64,000 bases of DNA from Ipomoea triloba (GCF_003576645.1 NC_044917.1:23205859-23269858), one strand, 5' to 3'. Positions 43,522-56,174 are shown, counted from the first letter of the stretch. Numbers and translations: made by a program. The notes: generated by a model from the sequence alone, not told the origin.

Positions 43522-44903
43522 TGATGTAGTGTGTAGGGTGATATGAAAATGGGTGTGATTTGTCGTTCCACTGAGGATTGGGGTTGACAGGTTGTGAGTA
43601 TGTGATGAGGTGGTGTGAAGGTGATAAAACGAAGAGTCTTGAACTCCTCGAGTGTCGTATCTCTCGTGGATGGCAAATTAGAGAATGTGGGTTCCCTATC
43701 TCATATTGTTTAGATAACACAAAGGATGAAAATATAGAGATTAATAAAGTAAGGTCGTGAGAGTGCAAATGTTGGATAGATCTAAGAAGTAAAAGAGAAT
43801 AAAAGGCGGATGGGGGCTAGAACGTCGTGGAGATTAGTTCAATGCGTACGGGAGAGATTTGATTTCCATTGAGATATGATTGAATGAGTTTGGAACATTG
43901 TCCTGAGTGGCGTCACACTCAAGCTCCCAATACTCAATCGGTTGGGGAATTTTGTCAAACACTTTGTCTACAAGTTCCCTCCGGATCTCATCTTCTCAGA
44001 TTGAGAGCGGGAGATGTGGGTAGTGGGCTACATCCCCTTGCGATATCTCGCCAAAGGGACGCTCCTTTACTCTTGAAGAGATCGGGGCCCTCGATCTAAC
44101 AAGTTCAACCAAAACATACACACAATTTCAACAATACCAAAGAAATCAAACTCATGTAACAATCTTAGATCATGAACACAAAATCTCCATCTTTCCTAGC
44201 CCCTATCCTAAGGATTAGCCCTTCATAGGCTGTAATAACATCATTTCATTCAAATGGAAAAGCATATTTACAAGATCAAGGTAAAAAGCAAATATCTTTA
44301 GGAAAAAGGAAAAAGCAAGAGAAAGTTCCAAAGAGAAATCAAGTGACAATGAAAGAGTTTACCCAAGAGGATTCCAAAGCTATGGAGATCCAAGTTCTCT
44401 CCTCCAAGGAGCTATTCCTCCTCTCCTTAATCCTATCTAACCCTAATCTAAAAGTGAGAAGTGAAAAATTGACAAAAGACCCCCTCATCCTAGCTGAAAT
44501 GTCCCTTAAATACTAAAATATCGCGCAGGGTTCTGGTGCCCGTCCACGCCAGTCCACACGCGTGTGGGCAGGCGTGGAAGCTTACTGGAATAATTCCACA
44601 CCAGCTCACACGCGTAGTGATGCTTGTGGACGCGAATTTCTCCGTTTTCGTCTCCTTTGTTGTTTCCGGCTTGGTCTTTGCGTGTCCCTGTGTGGACTGG
44701 TTCTTCTCTTCATTGTTTAAACTTTCCTTGGTTGATTTCAGCCTCCGATCCTGTGGAAATCTTTCAAAACATACCACACAAAGTTCTTTTGCAATTTGTT
44801 AGCAAAATAGCACGAAAATACATAACCGCACCCTTCAAACTTTGATTTGGCAAGAAATCAACTTAATTAATTCTAGATAATTAGGTACTTTTGGCGTCTA
44901 TCA
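43522..44903 (-). mobile_element. LTR alpha, Athila-type 5' LTR (1382 bp), minus strand
   Basis: Minus strand: starts TGATAGACGCC at 44903 and ends CACTACATCA at 43522, followed by the PBS and gag. Palindrome island at 44544-44577, with TATTTAAG (minus) at 44505-44512. The GAGA hairpins seen in other LTRs are only degenerate here. It is inserted within LTR beta. Confidence 0.8.
44544..44577. repeat. Palindrome island in LTR alpha
   Basis: Nested dyad: CCACGCC (44544-44550) pairs with GGCGTGG (44571-44577) around the perfect 14-bp palindrome CCACACGCGTGTGG (44554-44567). Related words continue to 44640. Confidence 0.9.
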
Positions 44904-45823
44904 GGGGTTTATGACGCATAAAGAGCGGTTACCTAAACTCAAGGCACCAAGATATTAGAATCCATAAAGATCCGAGTAAATCATATTTGGTTTGCAATTA
45001 ACAACTTGAGTATTTTTGGTATTTTGGATTAAAGGGAAAGCAAGATTAAAACTATGATAAAATTCAATTGAGAAAGATGGGTTAAACTAGGTGTATTATT
45101 CTATTGATATATTTGACACTTAGATTGGGGGAAGAGCATTAACCCCAGGTTCTTGAGGCAAGCACAAAAGAATCCAAGTTTCCACAAGGATTAGAACAAC
45201 GGTTGCCCCATTTTCATGGTGAATCAACTCAAATTCTTTAAGAATAAAAGCTTTGTAAACCCCAATCTACCCATATTGATATAAGGGAAATTGGGTTTGA
45301 GATTGAGAAGGCTAAAGTCTTCCATCTAATTCCCATTGTGATGAAAGACTTTTCAAAGACAAACAACAATCACTGCACAATAATTATTGAAAGATAGAAT
45401 TCAAACCCAATTCAAACTCAAGAACCCTAAATGGGTGTTCATCTCCTTTATGCAATAATTACATAGCTAGCATCAATAGAAGCAATAAACACCTAATCTA
45501 ACCCAAATAAAGGATTACTCACTCATTTGTAAGGTAAACATAACAATATCAAGCAAAGAAATCATAAATGCACAATAGATGTAAAGAAGAGATGATGAAA
45601 AGGAAATGCGAGCTTTACTATTAAATGTTGAAGAGAGTTGGTGGAATCCACTCCAAATCCACAAAATAAACCTTGCAATGTGTTCTCTAGTGTAGATCTA
45701 AGTTATTCTAGGCTAATATTTGCTATGGAAATGAAAGAGAACTAGTCTAAGCTATCTAGGGTTCTAACTTGGGCACAAAATGCAGAAAATCAGCTTTTAT
45801 ACTATGCACAGTTCGTCACAACC

Positions 45824-45920
45824 GGCCACCCAAACGGCCGTTTACACGGTCGTGTGGTTGGACAGAACCTGCGTCGGGGCAAATGGCCACTCACACGGCC
45901 GTTTGGGTGGCCGTGTGAGT
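45824..45920. repeat. Palindrome island in LTR beta
   Basis: GGCCACCCAAACGGCCG (45824-45840) is the exact reverse complement of 45896-45912. ACTCACACGGCC (45889-45900) pairs with GGCCGTGTGAGT (45909-45920). Confidence 0.9.
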
Positions 45921-46325
45921 TCATTTTTCAAGCTTTTCTCCCGCTTCACGTTCCACTGCTCCAATCCTTCTTGAGTGAAATGTAGGCTTCCAAAATTGGT
46001 CCATTATGCTCTAAAAAGCCTCCTATTGACTCGTTGTGGCCCACTTTATCTAGAAACATCAAACCACACAAACAAGTCATAGATTCCACTCAAATTAAAG
46101 CACTTTGTTATAAAAAATTGGTTAAAGTATGGGGTAAAAAAGGGTCAAGAATCAAAGGTATCACGCCCCAACTCAAATAATTTTCTGGATCCGCCCTTGT
46201 GATATATGTCTTAATCCAACCCAGGGTCGTTCCAATAAAATTGGGGTTGTGCAATATCTTTTGGCACTTTTTTCAACTAATTTCTATATATAAAGATTGT
46301 ATAAAATATACATAAAAATTTTTAT

Positions 46326-46961
46326 TTAAAAAAGTGACATGTGCCATGCACATTTAGACGCAAAATCATCTATCAAACTTTTGATATCAACTTCTCCCAA
46401 AAGCTCATTTTCAATGGAGATTAAAGCTAATCCATTGAGTCTCTCTTGCCACATACTTGATCGTAAGTAATATTTTAACAATTTCAACTTTGAAAAACTC
46501 TTTTCTGCAGAGGCAACAGTATTTGAGATAGTCAATAATATTCTATATGCAATAGTAGCGTTTGGAAAACAACTCATCTGTTTCAATGAATTCAATATAC
46601 TTACTGCCCATATCTTTTCTTTAGATAAAATCTCTCTAAGCAATTTTAACTCAAAATGCAATTCATTTTCATCAATATCACGACATTGTTCATCTCTCTT
46701 AAGAGCTGCTTCTAAACAAATGCAACGAGACTTCAAATCCATATTAGTAATCAATTGTAACTTATCAGAACTAAACAAAAAACCAAAAGTTCCTTCATAT
46801 ACTTCATATTGCTCAACCCTCTGGATCAATAAAATAATAGCTTGATCTACAATGTATAAAAAATAATGAATCCTAAAAGATTCTTCTGGTGATAATGAAG
46901 TGTCATCAACACTCTCATCAAATTGTCTTTTTCTATGAATTTTTCGCTTTTGAGGAAACAA
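46326..46961 (-). pseudogene. hAT transposase C-terminal fragment (Tip100 / ZMYM1-like)
   Basis: A 211-codon minus-strand frame. The C-terminal half carries the hAT dimerisation pattern: ATIAYRILLTISNTVASAEK, SFSKLKLLKYYLRSSM and ERLNGLALISIENEL. Intact hAT transposases are roughly three times longer, and the N-terminal zinc finger and catalytic parts are absent, so it is a 5'-truncated remnant. A GGGGGCCCTGTGCGGTCGC word (47014-47032), common near termini of this group, lies just upstream. It cannot transpose by itself. Confidence 0.8.
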
Positions 46962-47208
46962 TGACTCAATTTCTAATTATGTAAACTATATACATATAAT
47001 TTTTTTTAAATTTGGGGGCCCTGTGCGGTCGCTCATGTTAGACATGCTCAAAACCGAACTTGATCCAACCCTACCCTCACCATAAAATTTTTTAGTAAAT
47101 GTGTATGTATATATTGATATAGTAGGGATAAAATACACTTTTGGTCCCCTCTAATTTTTTTAAAACAATCTATTATGTTTATATTAAGTGAACATAAACA
47201 CAAAGAGT

Positions 47209-47293
47209 CAACATATGCCTCCACTGAGGCTCGAACCCACTCCCTTCCACATGGGAGTGTACACCAGGTGCCGCTTGACCACAAGGACTTTGG
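47209..47293 (-). mobile_element. tRNA-derived SINE fragment
   Basis: Minus strand: GTCCTTGTGGTCAAGCGGCA (A-box-like) and GGGTTCGAGCCTC (B-box-like) with tRNA-type spacing, similar to the SINE at 35564. The 3' limit and target-site duplication are not clear. Confidence 0.6.
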
Positions 47294-47335
47294 CATGTTT
47301 TAGTTTTATTAGTTGTGTTGATTAATTAATTAATG

Positions 47336-47337
<2 letters not shown>

Positions 47338-47395
<58 letters not shown>
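47338..47395. repeat. (TTA)n microsatellite
   Basis: Nearly perfect ATT repeat. Confidence 0.95.
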
Positions 47396-47669
47396 GTGTT
47401 TTAATTATTTATTTACACTTTGAAGATACACATTTGCTTGTTTAAATAATTAGTTTTGAAATTGTCAAAAACTAATATTAATTGTTTAATTTGTGATCTT
47501 GATTTTTGTCTTTTATCTCTCAAATTTTGACAAAACTTTTTATTTGATAAAAATTGACAATTTATATTTAAATAAATGTTGTTCTTCTTGTTGTTGTTGT
47601 TATGATATCTTGTGCTATGTGAAAAAATTCTAAAGTAATGATCGACACCCGTGTCAATCGTACTCATAT

Positions 47670-48252
47670 AATTATATATTTCATACTTTATTACACATAA
47701 TATAATTATAAATCATTATCAATAACAATTACAATTATGTATGGTATATATAATAATATGGTACGGTTAATTATAATGTCGACTAACACGGTAAATTTTT
47801 TCTACTAGATCGGCCCCCAACTCGAGTTTTCTAGTTCCACCCCTGATTGTACATAAGTGTCTGTAATAAAATTAAATTCATACCTTTTGGTTTTTTTTTT
47901 TTAATGTTTTTTTGTTGTTGTCGTCGTCGTCCTTAATAGGTTTGAGTGTGGGAGTGTAAATATGTGACAATCACGTAACACATTTCAATATATTACTTCA
48001 GATTGTGCCCCCTAGCGGATTCCCATATATTTGAATAGGCCAGTAAGCTACCAATAGCACATGATTTTTTGGCATGAATGCATCATAGGAGAAGCTCTCA
48101 AAAAAGAGAGGCACTATATATAATTATATAAACAAGAAAAATGGTATTTACACACATTCCGTAGATAGACGTGATTGGACAAATCCACATCTATTATAGA
48201 ATATTATTACATAATCAAAGTATATTTTAACAAAATATAAGTAATGATTTAT
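47670..48252. other. Spacer with possible hAT right end
   Basis: At 47814-47846 the sequence GGCCCCCAACTCGAG..CCACCCCTG is the reverse complement of a terminus beginning CAGGGGTGG, like the left end at 51231. Otherwise AT-rich without genes. Confidence 0.4.
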
Positions 48253-48654
48253 GGGCAATTTATATTACGGACCAGGATCCACATAGCATTGTGGATCGTG
48301 AATCAAAACGACGAAATACAGAATTCATACTTGTAGAGTACAGAATTTAATAACACAAGACTCAAAAAATCACAACACAAGACACATACACATGCATGTT
48401 ACATATTTACTTATTTTTCAAATGTGATTTAGGTACAAAATTTGAGTTTAATTTATACACACAGAATTTCACAACACAAGAAACAAAAATTCATAACATA
48501 AGACACATACAACTACTAATTTGTTTCAGGTACATAATTCATACTCTTAAGATACAGAATTTAATAACACGACATAAAAACTCATAATATAAAACACATA
48601 CACAAGCACCAAGATCTATAGTGCATTGTGAACCCTGATCCATAGTATAAGGGC
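48253..48654. mobile_element. MITE-like element with about 38-bp imperfect terminal inverted repeats
   Basis: The left arm TTATATTACGGACCAGGATC.. matches the complement of the right arm (CTTATACTATGGATCAGGGT..) over about 38 positions with roughly 70 percent agreement. The inside consists of repeated CATAAGACACATACAC-like and ACAGAATTTAATAACAC-like words. No coding capacity. Exact borders and target-site duplication not settled. Confidence 0.5.
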
Positions 48655-50094
48655 ATCCTCAATAGTTATGATTTTTTTTCAAGATTTTTAAGGTGTCAAC
48701 TAAGAGAGAGAGGGGGGAACGAGAAGAAGGAAAAAGAGGGAAAAAAGAGCAAACCTGACACGCAAAAATAAAGAAAGAAATAAAGAATGAAAGAAAGAAA
48801 GAAAAAAAAAACTAAGAAAAAAAAACCTGTGTTGAAAACGCGCACACCTGCGCCTGCTTTTGGTGTTTCTCTTTCTTACGAGTCCCACAAAAAATTAATA
48901 TCTTGCAAGGAGACATTTGCCTTCTCTCTTTCATGTGGCAAAAGACTTGCAAAAACTTCTTATTGTGGATACTCTAAGGATTGTGATTTATGTATGAACA
49001 GATACTACATGGTAACAGGGTCAATAGTATTCAAAAAAATTGTAAATTGACTATAGATTGTTATATTTGTCTGATTAAAAAAAAATCATTATTATTTATT
49101 GACCTACTAAAAGTCCCCAATGCATTTTCATTGTGTTGCAATATCTTCCCTTACCATAGCAGCAAACCCGAAAAATTATATTATGGACAATAGTCGTGTA
49201 TAAATACTTATTTTTAATATATTGAATGTTTACTTTTTGTGTACTGAAGGTTTATTATTTGATAATACACTAAATAATGAAATTTTCAATACATAAAAAA
49301 TAAACCTAAAAAAAATGAACATTCACTATGTTAAAAATAAATTTTCAATATATTTAAAATGGACCTAATATAAATGATTCACCTTACAAAGTGAACAATT
49401 ATCTATGGTATAGTGATTAAGCAAACCCTCCGGGCCATGAATTTCTTGCCCTTTTAAGCCCTAATTTCAGTCTATTGATGGCCCAAACCACCTGTCGTTG
49501 AAACTTACTTCTAGAGTCCAATTACATATTTGGACAATGCTATATGGCCTTTCGGCCCAATTTCTACTCTCCAACAAAGTACTAAAACACAATTGCCCAC
49601 CTTTTTTGGGTTATTTTGCAATTTTTTTTTTTAGAATTACGGCTTTACGTTGTAAAAACATGATATAAGTTTCAGTAAAAATATTCTTCTAACACTTCAA
49701 TAAAAAAAATTATTAAAAACCTTTAAAAGACGCAAAACCTATAACTTTAGACGACTCTTTTGAATTATACTCAATAACTACCAGACCAATGATTCCTTAA
49801 TCAAAACACCGACGAATTAATAAAGTCACATCAACGAGATTTTTTCCTCAAGAATGATGTTTACTATTACACATTCTTTTTGTACATATATTTATAATAT
49901 CTAATGGAATGCCTTCCCCTCTCTCTCATTTTTTTTAAAAAAAAAAAAAAAAATTCTTGATGCCCTCTCCAATTTAATATGTTACAATCAATAATATAAT
50001 CCAAAATATCTTTGGTCTCTACCTTAGCCTCCACAAGGAACTAACAAGTGGCTAGTCAAATGGGTTGGCGGATTTCTTTCCCTTTTCCTTTACG
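48655..50094. other. No gene recognised
   Basis: Contains a purine-rich GA tract (48700-48830) and AT-rich DNA with an A-run at 49937-49953. Short open frames across the GA tract are compositional. Confidence 0.5.
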
Positions 50095-50095
50095 T

Positions 50096-50235
50096 TATTT
50101 AAATAAAGTTAGGTTCGGTATTGAAGATTTGGACAGGCAAAGGCAGATGCAATAATCCCATGAAGTATTTAAATAAAGTTAGGTTCGGTATTGAAGATTT
50201 GGACAGGCAAAGGCAGATGCAATAATCCCATGAAG
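50096..50235. repeat. 70-bp tandem duplication
   Basis: TATTTAAATAAAGTTAGGTT and the following 50 bases repeat exactly with a 70-bp step. No N at the join. Confidence 0.9.
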
Positions 50236-50628
50236 CTTAGGATGAATGTTTCCTAACTAAACAATAATATCCACAAAACATCTCCCTAATTTATGTGCGC
50301 TTATATCCACATGCCAATTGCCACAACAAGAAGTGCATCTTCACACATGTTCTTTAATAGCACTTGTTAAAAAGCTTGAATTTTTAGCATCTAATAAAAA
50401 TAGTACATACCCATGTGTTAAAAGTTAGAACACTCTTATTAAAATATACTCAGTATAATACTTTTTATCATAGCTGGGGTGGAATAAATATATTTAAATG
50501 AATCATTATTCTTTTTGCATTTGAACTTAATTAAATGCGACCGATCAAGATTAGAAACTAACTGTAGAAATCTAGAAATTTAGTTTTAGTTGTAGTACTC
50601 TATTCATTTTCACTCATAGTGTGTATTA

Positions 50629-50760
50629 GGGTAGGCGATTCAATTCGAAAAATCGAACTAGACTGAACCGAACAACCGTTTGGTAATGATTTTTAGTATA
50701 CCGAACTATTCGATTCGGTTTGGTGTAAAACCGAATCGAACCGAGTACCGTTCTATTTTA

Positions 50761-50816
<56 letters not shown>
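50629..50816. repeat. hAT-like subterminal region plus (TA)n(ATA)n
   Basis: TAGGGTAGGCGATTCAATTC followed by many ACCGAA/TTCGGTT words, a style seen at hAT ends, then a simple repeat (50758-50816). Element borders not found. Confidence 0.4.
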
Positions 50817-51230
50817 GGAAAAGAATCAAATAAGCCATCGAACTTTTCCTAAAAAATCAATTAGGCATTTAAACCTTTTAAAGTTGCAATTACGTACATA
50901 ACCATGTCGATTTAGTTCATCAAGATCCAATTACCAGTTTAGAGTTCCGACGGTTGTCCGAAGATATTCTGGTGGTAAATATCGACGACAACGACCAACA
51001 CATCGCCAGAGAAGGCGTCGCCATCTCCCAGGGACAGAGATGGAGACAAGTTATCGCCATCTCCAAGGGACGGAGATGGCGACCAACCAGTCGACTAGAG
51101 AAGGAAACACCTTCTCTGGTGATGTGTTGACCGCCATCGTCGATTTTTACCATCGAAATATCGTCGAAAAACTGTCGTAACTCTAGTGACCTGTTATTAC
51201 AGGTTACTACCCTGTAATTGGGCCTTGATC

Positions 51231-51480
51231 AGGGGTGGACCTAGTTGGGGGCAAATATTAAGACAAAAGATTTAGTTTGAAAAAAAAAAACACTTAGGAA
51301 GCATATCCATAAATATTGTTGGATATATACGAAAAATAAAATACATCAACACTTTATAAAAGTATTCATAACAAAATATGAAACATAATTATTTCGGTAA
51401 AATGATTCTAATAAAAAATACATTATAAATCAGATATCTCATTATTAATACATAAAAATGATAATTCTTAGATATGGACA
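51231..51480 (+). mobile_element. hAT-like non-autonomous left end
   Basis: Starts CAGGGGTGGACCTAGTTGGG and continues with sequence that is the inverse of the block at 41640-41990 (AATATGAAACATAATTATTT). No right end seen. Confidence 0.5.
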
Positions 51481-51647
51481 AAAATTAATAAAATACGTTA
51501 TAAATGTGGGTGAAGGTAGCAAACACTAACTTTAGAGAAGATTAAAATCCATGACCTCTTATAAATTGAGAGAGAGACTTACCAACTTGAATGACTAATC
51601 TTTCATTTACTTTTATCTATACTTTTTATTTATACTCTAAACATGTA

Positions 51648-51648
51648 G

Positions 51649-51690
<42 letters not shown>
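51648..51690. repeat. (GT)n microsatellite
   Basis: Pure GT run immediately before the likely LTR start. Confidence 0.95.
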
Positions 51691-51692
<2 letters not shown>

Positions 51693-52392
51693 TGGGGGAT
51701 AAACTAAGGCTCGGCGTTAGAAGCTTGGCGTGGACGAAAGAGACGACCAATGAAGAGGAAAAGAGGGCTCAAAGGAAGGTAGGACGACATGGAGAAGGTC
51801 GGTCGGTGATAAGTCGATCGGTCGGAGAACATTCGATGGATTACTTGGTGGAGCACGTTCCAGGAAGAGTTTGATAATGAAAAGAATATGCTTGGTGGTT
51901 CCTTAGGTGACAAGACAATTGAAGATCTTAAACTGAGAGTGATTGAACATAATTATCGAAACGATTAACTATCTTGGAAGAAAGGTCGGGCTAGGGAAGC
52001 AAGAAGAAGACAAGTCGGACTGGACCGACCTAGACGGGGCTGAGGTAAGAAAGGCGAGGCAAGACAGACGGTTATGGACGTTTCCTAAAGAGTTGGTGGT
52101 GGAAGGTTGAGATAGATTAGAAAAGTACCTATAATGTAATAAGGAAAGAGTTCCTAAAGTAGTTTAGAAGTTTCCTAAGGGAGAAATCCCTCATAACTTA
52201 TATAAATAGGGGTTCTAGGTCTCAAGAGAGACACAAGCAATCTAGCACACTTATCGGCAACTCATTATACTCCAAAGCAATTCGTATTCTTAAAGAGGGC
52301 CGAAAGGTTACTCTATTTTTTCGATAGTGTTAGTCGATTTTCCGGTAGTGTTGGCCTGCCGTTCAACCATTCTATGGGAGATAAAACCAACA
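51690..52392 (+). mobile_element. Tat-type Ty3/gypsy 5' LTR
   Basis: The right end ACCAACA at 52392 is fixed by the adjoining primer-binding site. The left end at TGATGGGGGA (51690), next to the GT run, is the best guess. TATATAAATA at 52199-52208 is its promoter. Length about 0.7 kb. Confidence 0.6.
52199..52208 (+). promoter_or_regulatory. TATA box of Tat-type LTR
   Basis: TATATAAATA followed by GGGGTTCTAGG, about 190 bp before the LTR end, a normal distance for the start of R. Confidence 0.7.
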
Positions 52393-52393
52393 T

Positions 52394-52410
52394 TGGCGCC
52401 GTTCGTGGGG
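52394..52410 (+). other. Primer-binding site of Tat-type element
   Basis: TGGCGCCGTTCGTGGGG one base after the LTR end; this word is typical of Tat/Athila-lineage elements. Confidence 0.8.
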
Positions 52411-52467
52411 ATCAATCAAAAGGTTGTGTGGTCTCTAGCTGACTGGGAAAGTTGGAGTTACGAAGCA

Positions 52468-55400
52468 ATGGTGACTACCATGAGTCGTCAATGTCAGGGA
52501 CAAGGAAGAGCGTAAGCTCAAGCAAACGGTACTACTGGACAAACCGTTTCTCAAGGGAGGGACCTGCAAGAGCAGTTGTCTCGACAACGTCATGGTGACC
52601 TGCGAGAACAACTTAATCAATCTCATGCTCAAAGTGGGCAAAGGCAAGCAGAGGACCCCCCTGTTAATGGGGTCCAAGTCGAAGGGGTGCCCCCGCCTCC
52701 TATACCAGTCATACCAGAGCAACCCAAACAACTTGAGATTATGGGAATGCTTACTCGACTGATAGAAGTCCATGAGCGAGAGGTTCGACTCCGTGAAAGA
52801 GAAGGGCCTCCGGTGGTTCAGCAAACAAGGTCTGTTCGGCCGCTTCACACCGATCTCCATCGAGGTCGAGAGGACCGTGTCAATCTGTTTTCAACATGTT
52901 GGTGAACCAAGAAATACCGGTGATGAAGATCTGAGGGAGGTAGCCCCTAACGAGCCTAGAAATAGGTGGGAGCGACGACATGACGAGGTCTAGAGGCGTG
53001 TCGAGGAACACTCGGTCCATGAAAACAGAGGAGAGTCACGTTTGGAACGAGGTCAAAGGTCGGAAGACGTTGTTGCGTTAGCACGACAAGTGCAGGATTT
53101 GCAAAACCAGATGAATGGGAACCTCGGTGACGCTCAATCTTTTTTGCGAGTGTGCCCGTTCTCTCGGGAAATCTTGTCCTTCCAGCAAAGTTTAATCTAT
53201 CCGAAAACCTAATGTACGACGGAACTGGAGATCCTCGGGAGCACCTGATTAGCTTCCAAGCTCAAATGCAGATTCATGGAGCCAAGGATACGCTGATATG
53301 TAAAGCTTTCCTGACAACTCTAACTGGTTCGGCGCAAAGGTGGTGCATGAAATTGTCCGAGCATTCTGTTAACAGCTTCATGCAAATGGCCGAGCTCTTC
53401 TTGACCAATTATGCCGCTTACTTGCGCCCAAAGAAGAATTTTATGTACCTGTCCGGAGTTAAGTAGGACCCCGGTGAATCACTTAGGTCGTACTCAGCGA
53501 GGTGATAGAAAGAGGTTCAAGCGATGGATGATCTAGACGATAAGACGTTGCTAATCTTGTTTACGGAGAATTTAAGGTTAGGGAAGCTATAAACCAACCT
53601 CCATACTGAGTGGCCAAGCTCATATGTCCAAGCCATTCAAAGGGCCAATCGTCATGCTGACGCCGAGGACGCGGTAAAACATAAAAGGATTCAGGAAGGC
53701 GGGTCATCACAACCCAAGAAGCCCCGTGTAGAGAAATCACGTGCTGGAAGATTCGATAAGAGTCGGCTAGGTCGATAGGAGACTGGACGGAACCCTAAAA
53801 GAACGGGTGTCCCACCATTCCGTCAACAGCCCGTTGTAGTTCAAGAGGTGCAAGCTCGGCCTCAGACAGAGGCACAACCAGCTAACACGCCCCCAACCAC
53901 TAGTCAGACTTCTAGAACAGGCAAATATTGACGGTTGCATCAGTCGACCACCAATTCGACCTAGGAATGTGACTTCTTGAAGAAAGAAATGGAGGCTATC
54001 ATACAAAGGAGTACTCCGACTCAGTGGCGCCAGGGTTTGCCATGGCAGCGTGGGAACTAGGGTCAGACTGGAGAAGGTAACCGTGATAAAGTAAAACAAC
54101 CTGCTTCGAAAGAAAAGGAGGATAAGTGGAAGGGAAAAAACGTGATTAACATGATCGTCGGAGGACCGGAGGGAGGAGACTCGGTCGGGTCGAGAAAAGC
54201 CTAGGCATGACAATTATACGTCAGAGCTATATATGGACACACGAAGTAGGTAAAAAGGGCATGTCGGGAGCCAAACACTTTTACAGATGATGACCTACCC
54301 TTGGGAGAAGGACATCATAGAGACGCACTAGTCATAGCCATGGACATAGTCGGCACTGTCGTGTTAACGTGCTTTACCACGTCGTGCTGGTGGATACCGA
54401 TAGCAGTATTAACGTGCTTTACCTCGAAACTTTTGACAAGTTAAGGTTGGATAGAGATATCCTTAGGCTAGTTATGACTCCTTTGGCTGGGTTCACCGGT
54501 GATTCCATCAAAGCTGAAGGTGCTATAAAGCTGTTGGTTGAGTTAGGCACCTTCTCGAGAACTACCACAGTAGAAATGGAATTCAATTCGTAGTCGTCTG
54601 CCTAGAGTGCTCTCACAACGCAATTTTGGGGAGGCCAAGGTTGGAGGACTTAGGAGCCTTAATCTCACTCAAACATCTGTGCATGAAATTCTGAACACCC
54701 ATGGAAGTAGGAGTGGTACATAGTGATCAGAAGGCAGCTCGTGACTGTTACCTAAAATCATGTCGCAATATAGGAAGTTCGGATCTCCGTATCCATAGTA
54801 TCACTAAAAAGGAGGACATGGTAGAGCGAACCTTGGAGCGACCTGAACCGGCGGTCGAGTTAGAAGAAGTAGAAATTGATCTGACCTTCCATGAAAGACG
54901 GGCAAGGATCGGAAAAGGTCTATCTGAGGCCGTCAAAGAGTCGGTGATACGAGTGTTGAAGAAATATAGGAAAATCTTTGCTTGGGGACCTGAGGATATG
55001 CCAGGAGTGGACTAATCCATAATAACTCATCGGTTGGCGATTGATCCGACTTACCGACCTGTGATTCAAAGAAAGAGACACCTCTCGACCGATCGACGAG
55101 AGTTTGTGAAAAAGGAGATTGATGTTTTACTAGCTGCTAGCCATATTCGGGAAGTAAAATACCCTAAATGGTTGGCCAACGTGGTGTTGGTCCCAAAGCC
55201 GCCTGCTTGGAGGATGTGCGTCGACTACACCGACTTGAATAAAGCTTGCCCCAAAGACCCGTTCCCGTTGCCAAGGATCGAACAGATGGTGGACGAGATA
55301 GCGGGGTGTGCCTTATTGAGTTTCATGGACGCCTTCCGAGGTTATCATCAAATCTTTATGCATGCACCCGACGAAGAGAAGACTGCCTTCGTGACTCGTT

Positions 55401-55929
55401 ATGGGGTGTACTACTATCGGGTAATGCCATTCGAATTGAAGAATTCTGGTGCAACTTATACCAGAATGGTGTCGCAACTATTCAAGGACCTGTTGGGAAA
55501 GTCTATAGATGCCTACGTGGATGACATGCTCGTGAAAAGTTTCAAGGAGGAAAATCATGCGGACGACCTTGGTACTAGCTAGTTATGGAGAAACAAAATG
55601 TATGGTTGAATGCTAAGAAGTGTGCCTTCGTGGTACAAGGGGGTTAGTTCTTAGGCTACTTGGTGACTCGGCGAGGGATCGAGTCAAAAACCTTAAAAGG
55701 TTACGGTTGTCCTAGACATGCAGCCGCCCAAAACTATTAAGGAACTGCAGCGCTTGATAGGTCGGTTGGCAGCATTTAGTCGATTTTTGTCCAAATTGGC
55801 CGACTGATCCCTACCCTTCTTTGACGCCTTAAAGACTAGGGATGGGTTTGTTTGGTCGAAGGAATGTCAGACAACTTTCAAAGGTCTCAAGAAGTACTTA
55901 CTGTCTCCTCCATTGTTGTCCAAACCCGT
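52468..55929 (+). pseudogene. Tat-type gypsy gag-pol remnant (gag, protease, RT), cut at RNase H
   Basis: Order and motifs: gag from 52468, with the retrotransposon gag core at 53152-53466 (YDGTGDPREHLISF, CKAFLTTLTGSAQRW); aspartic protease at 54369-54593, where the usual DTG is DTD; reverse transcriptase at 55034-55582 with WRMCVDYTDLNKACPKDPF, LLSFMDAFRGYHQI and the catalytic YVDDML; then the start of the RNase H region, ending at SPPLLSKP where the Athila-type LTR begins (55930). Many stops and frameshifts separate the pieces (for example at 53464 and 55011-55016). Function would be reverse transcription of the element; it is dead as it stands. Confidence 0.85.
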
Positions 55930-56174
55930 TGATACACTCTCATTTGTACCTATTTTACTTGTGTTTTTATTTAGGTTTTATAGTTAATTGTGTGATAAAA
56001 TGTTGTGTCCAATGCTTATTTCCTTGTTTTCATATTTAATGTTTATAGTTAATTATGGATGTTTTTGATGTGTTTAGAAATGCATTAGAACCATTTGGGA
56101 TCAAAAGCCAATTCAAAGGAACCAAAAATGTTGGAGAGCCAAAAATCAGCCCGGAACACTATTCACCGAGGAAA

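Larger units (their letters stand above)
42448..46163 (-). mobile_element. LTR beta, Athila-type, minus strand, TSD CGCCC, split
   Basis: On the minus strand it starts TGATACC at 46163 and ends CTACATCA at 42448. CGCCC flanks it on both sides (42443-42447 and 46164-46168). Its body is 44904-46163 plus 42448-42532; LTR alpha and a gag fragment lie between. The two halves share an imperfect 26-bp sequence (42507-42532 and 44906-44932) around GTAAAGAGCGGTTA, so the insertion was not a simple 5-bp event. The last 60 bp nearly equal those of LTR alpha. Palindrome island at 45824-45920 and TATAAAAG (minus) at 45794-45801. Confidence 0.75.

Noticed and set aside
43884..44099. 71-codon frame in LTR alpha
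   Set aside because: Inside an LTR on the opposite strand, without homology.
48787..49050. 87-codon frame starting with a Lys-rich run
   Set aside because: The start is a read-through of a GA-rich tract; no family resemblance.
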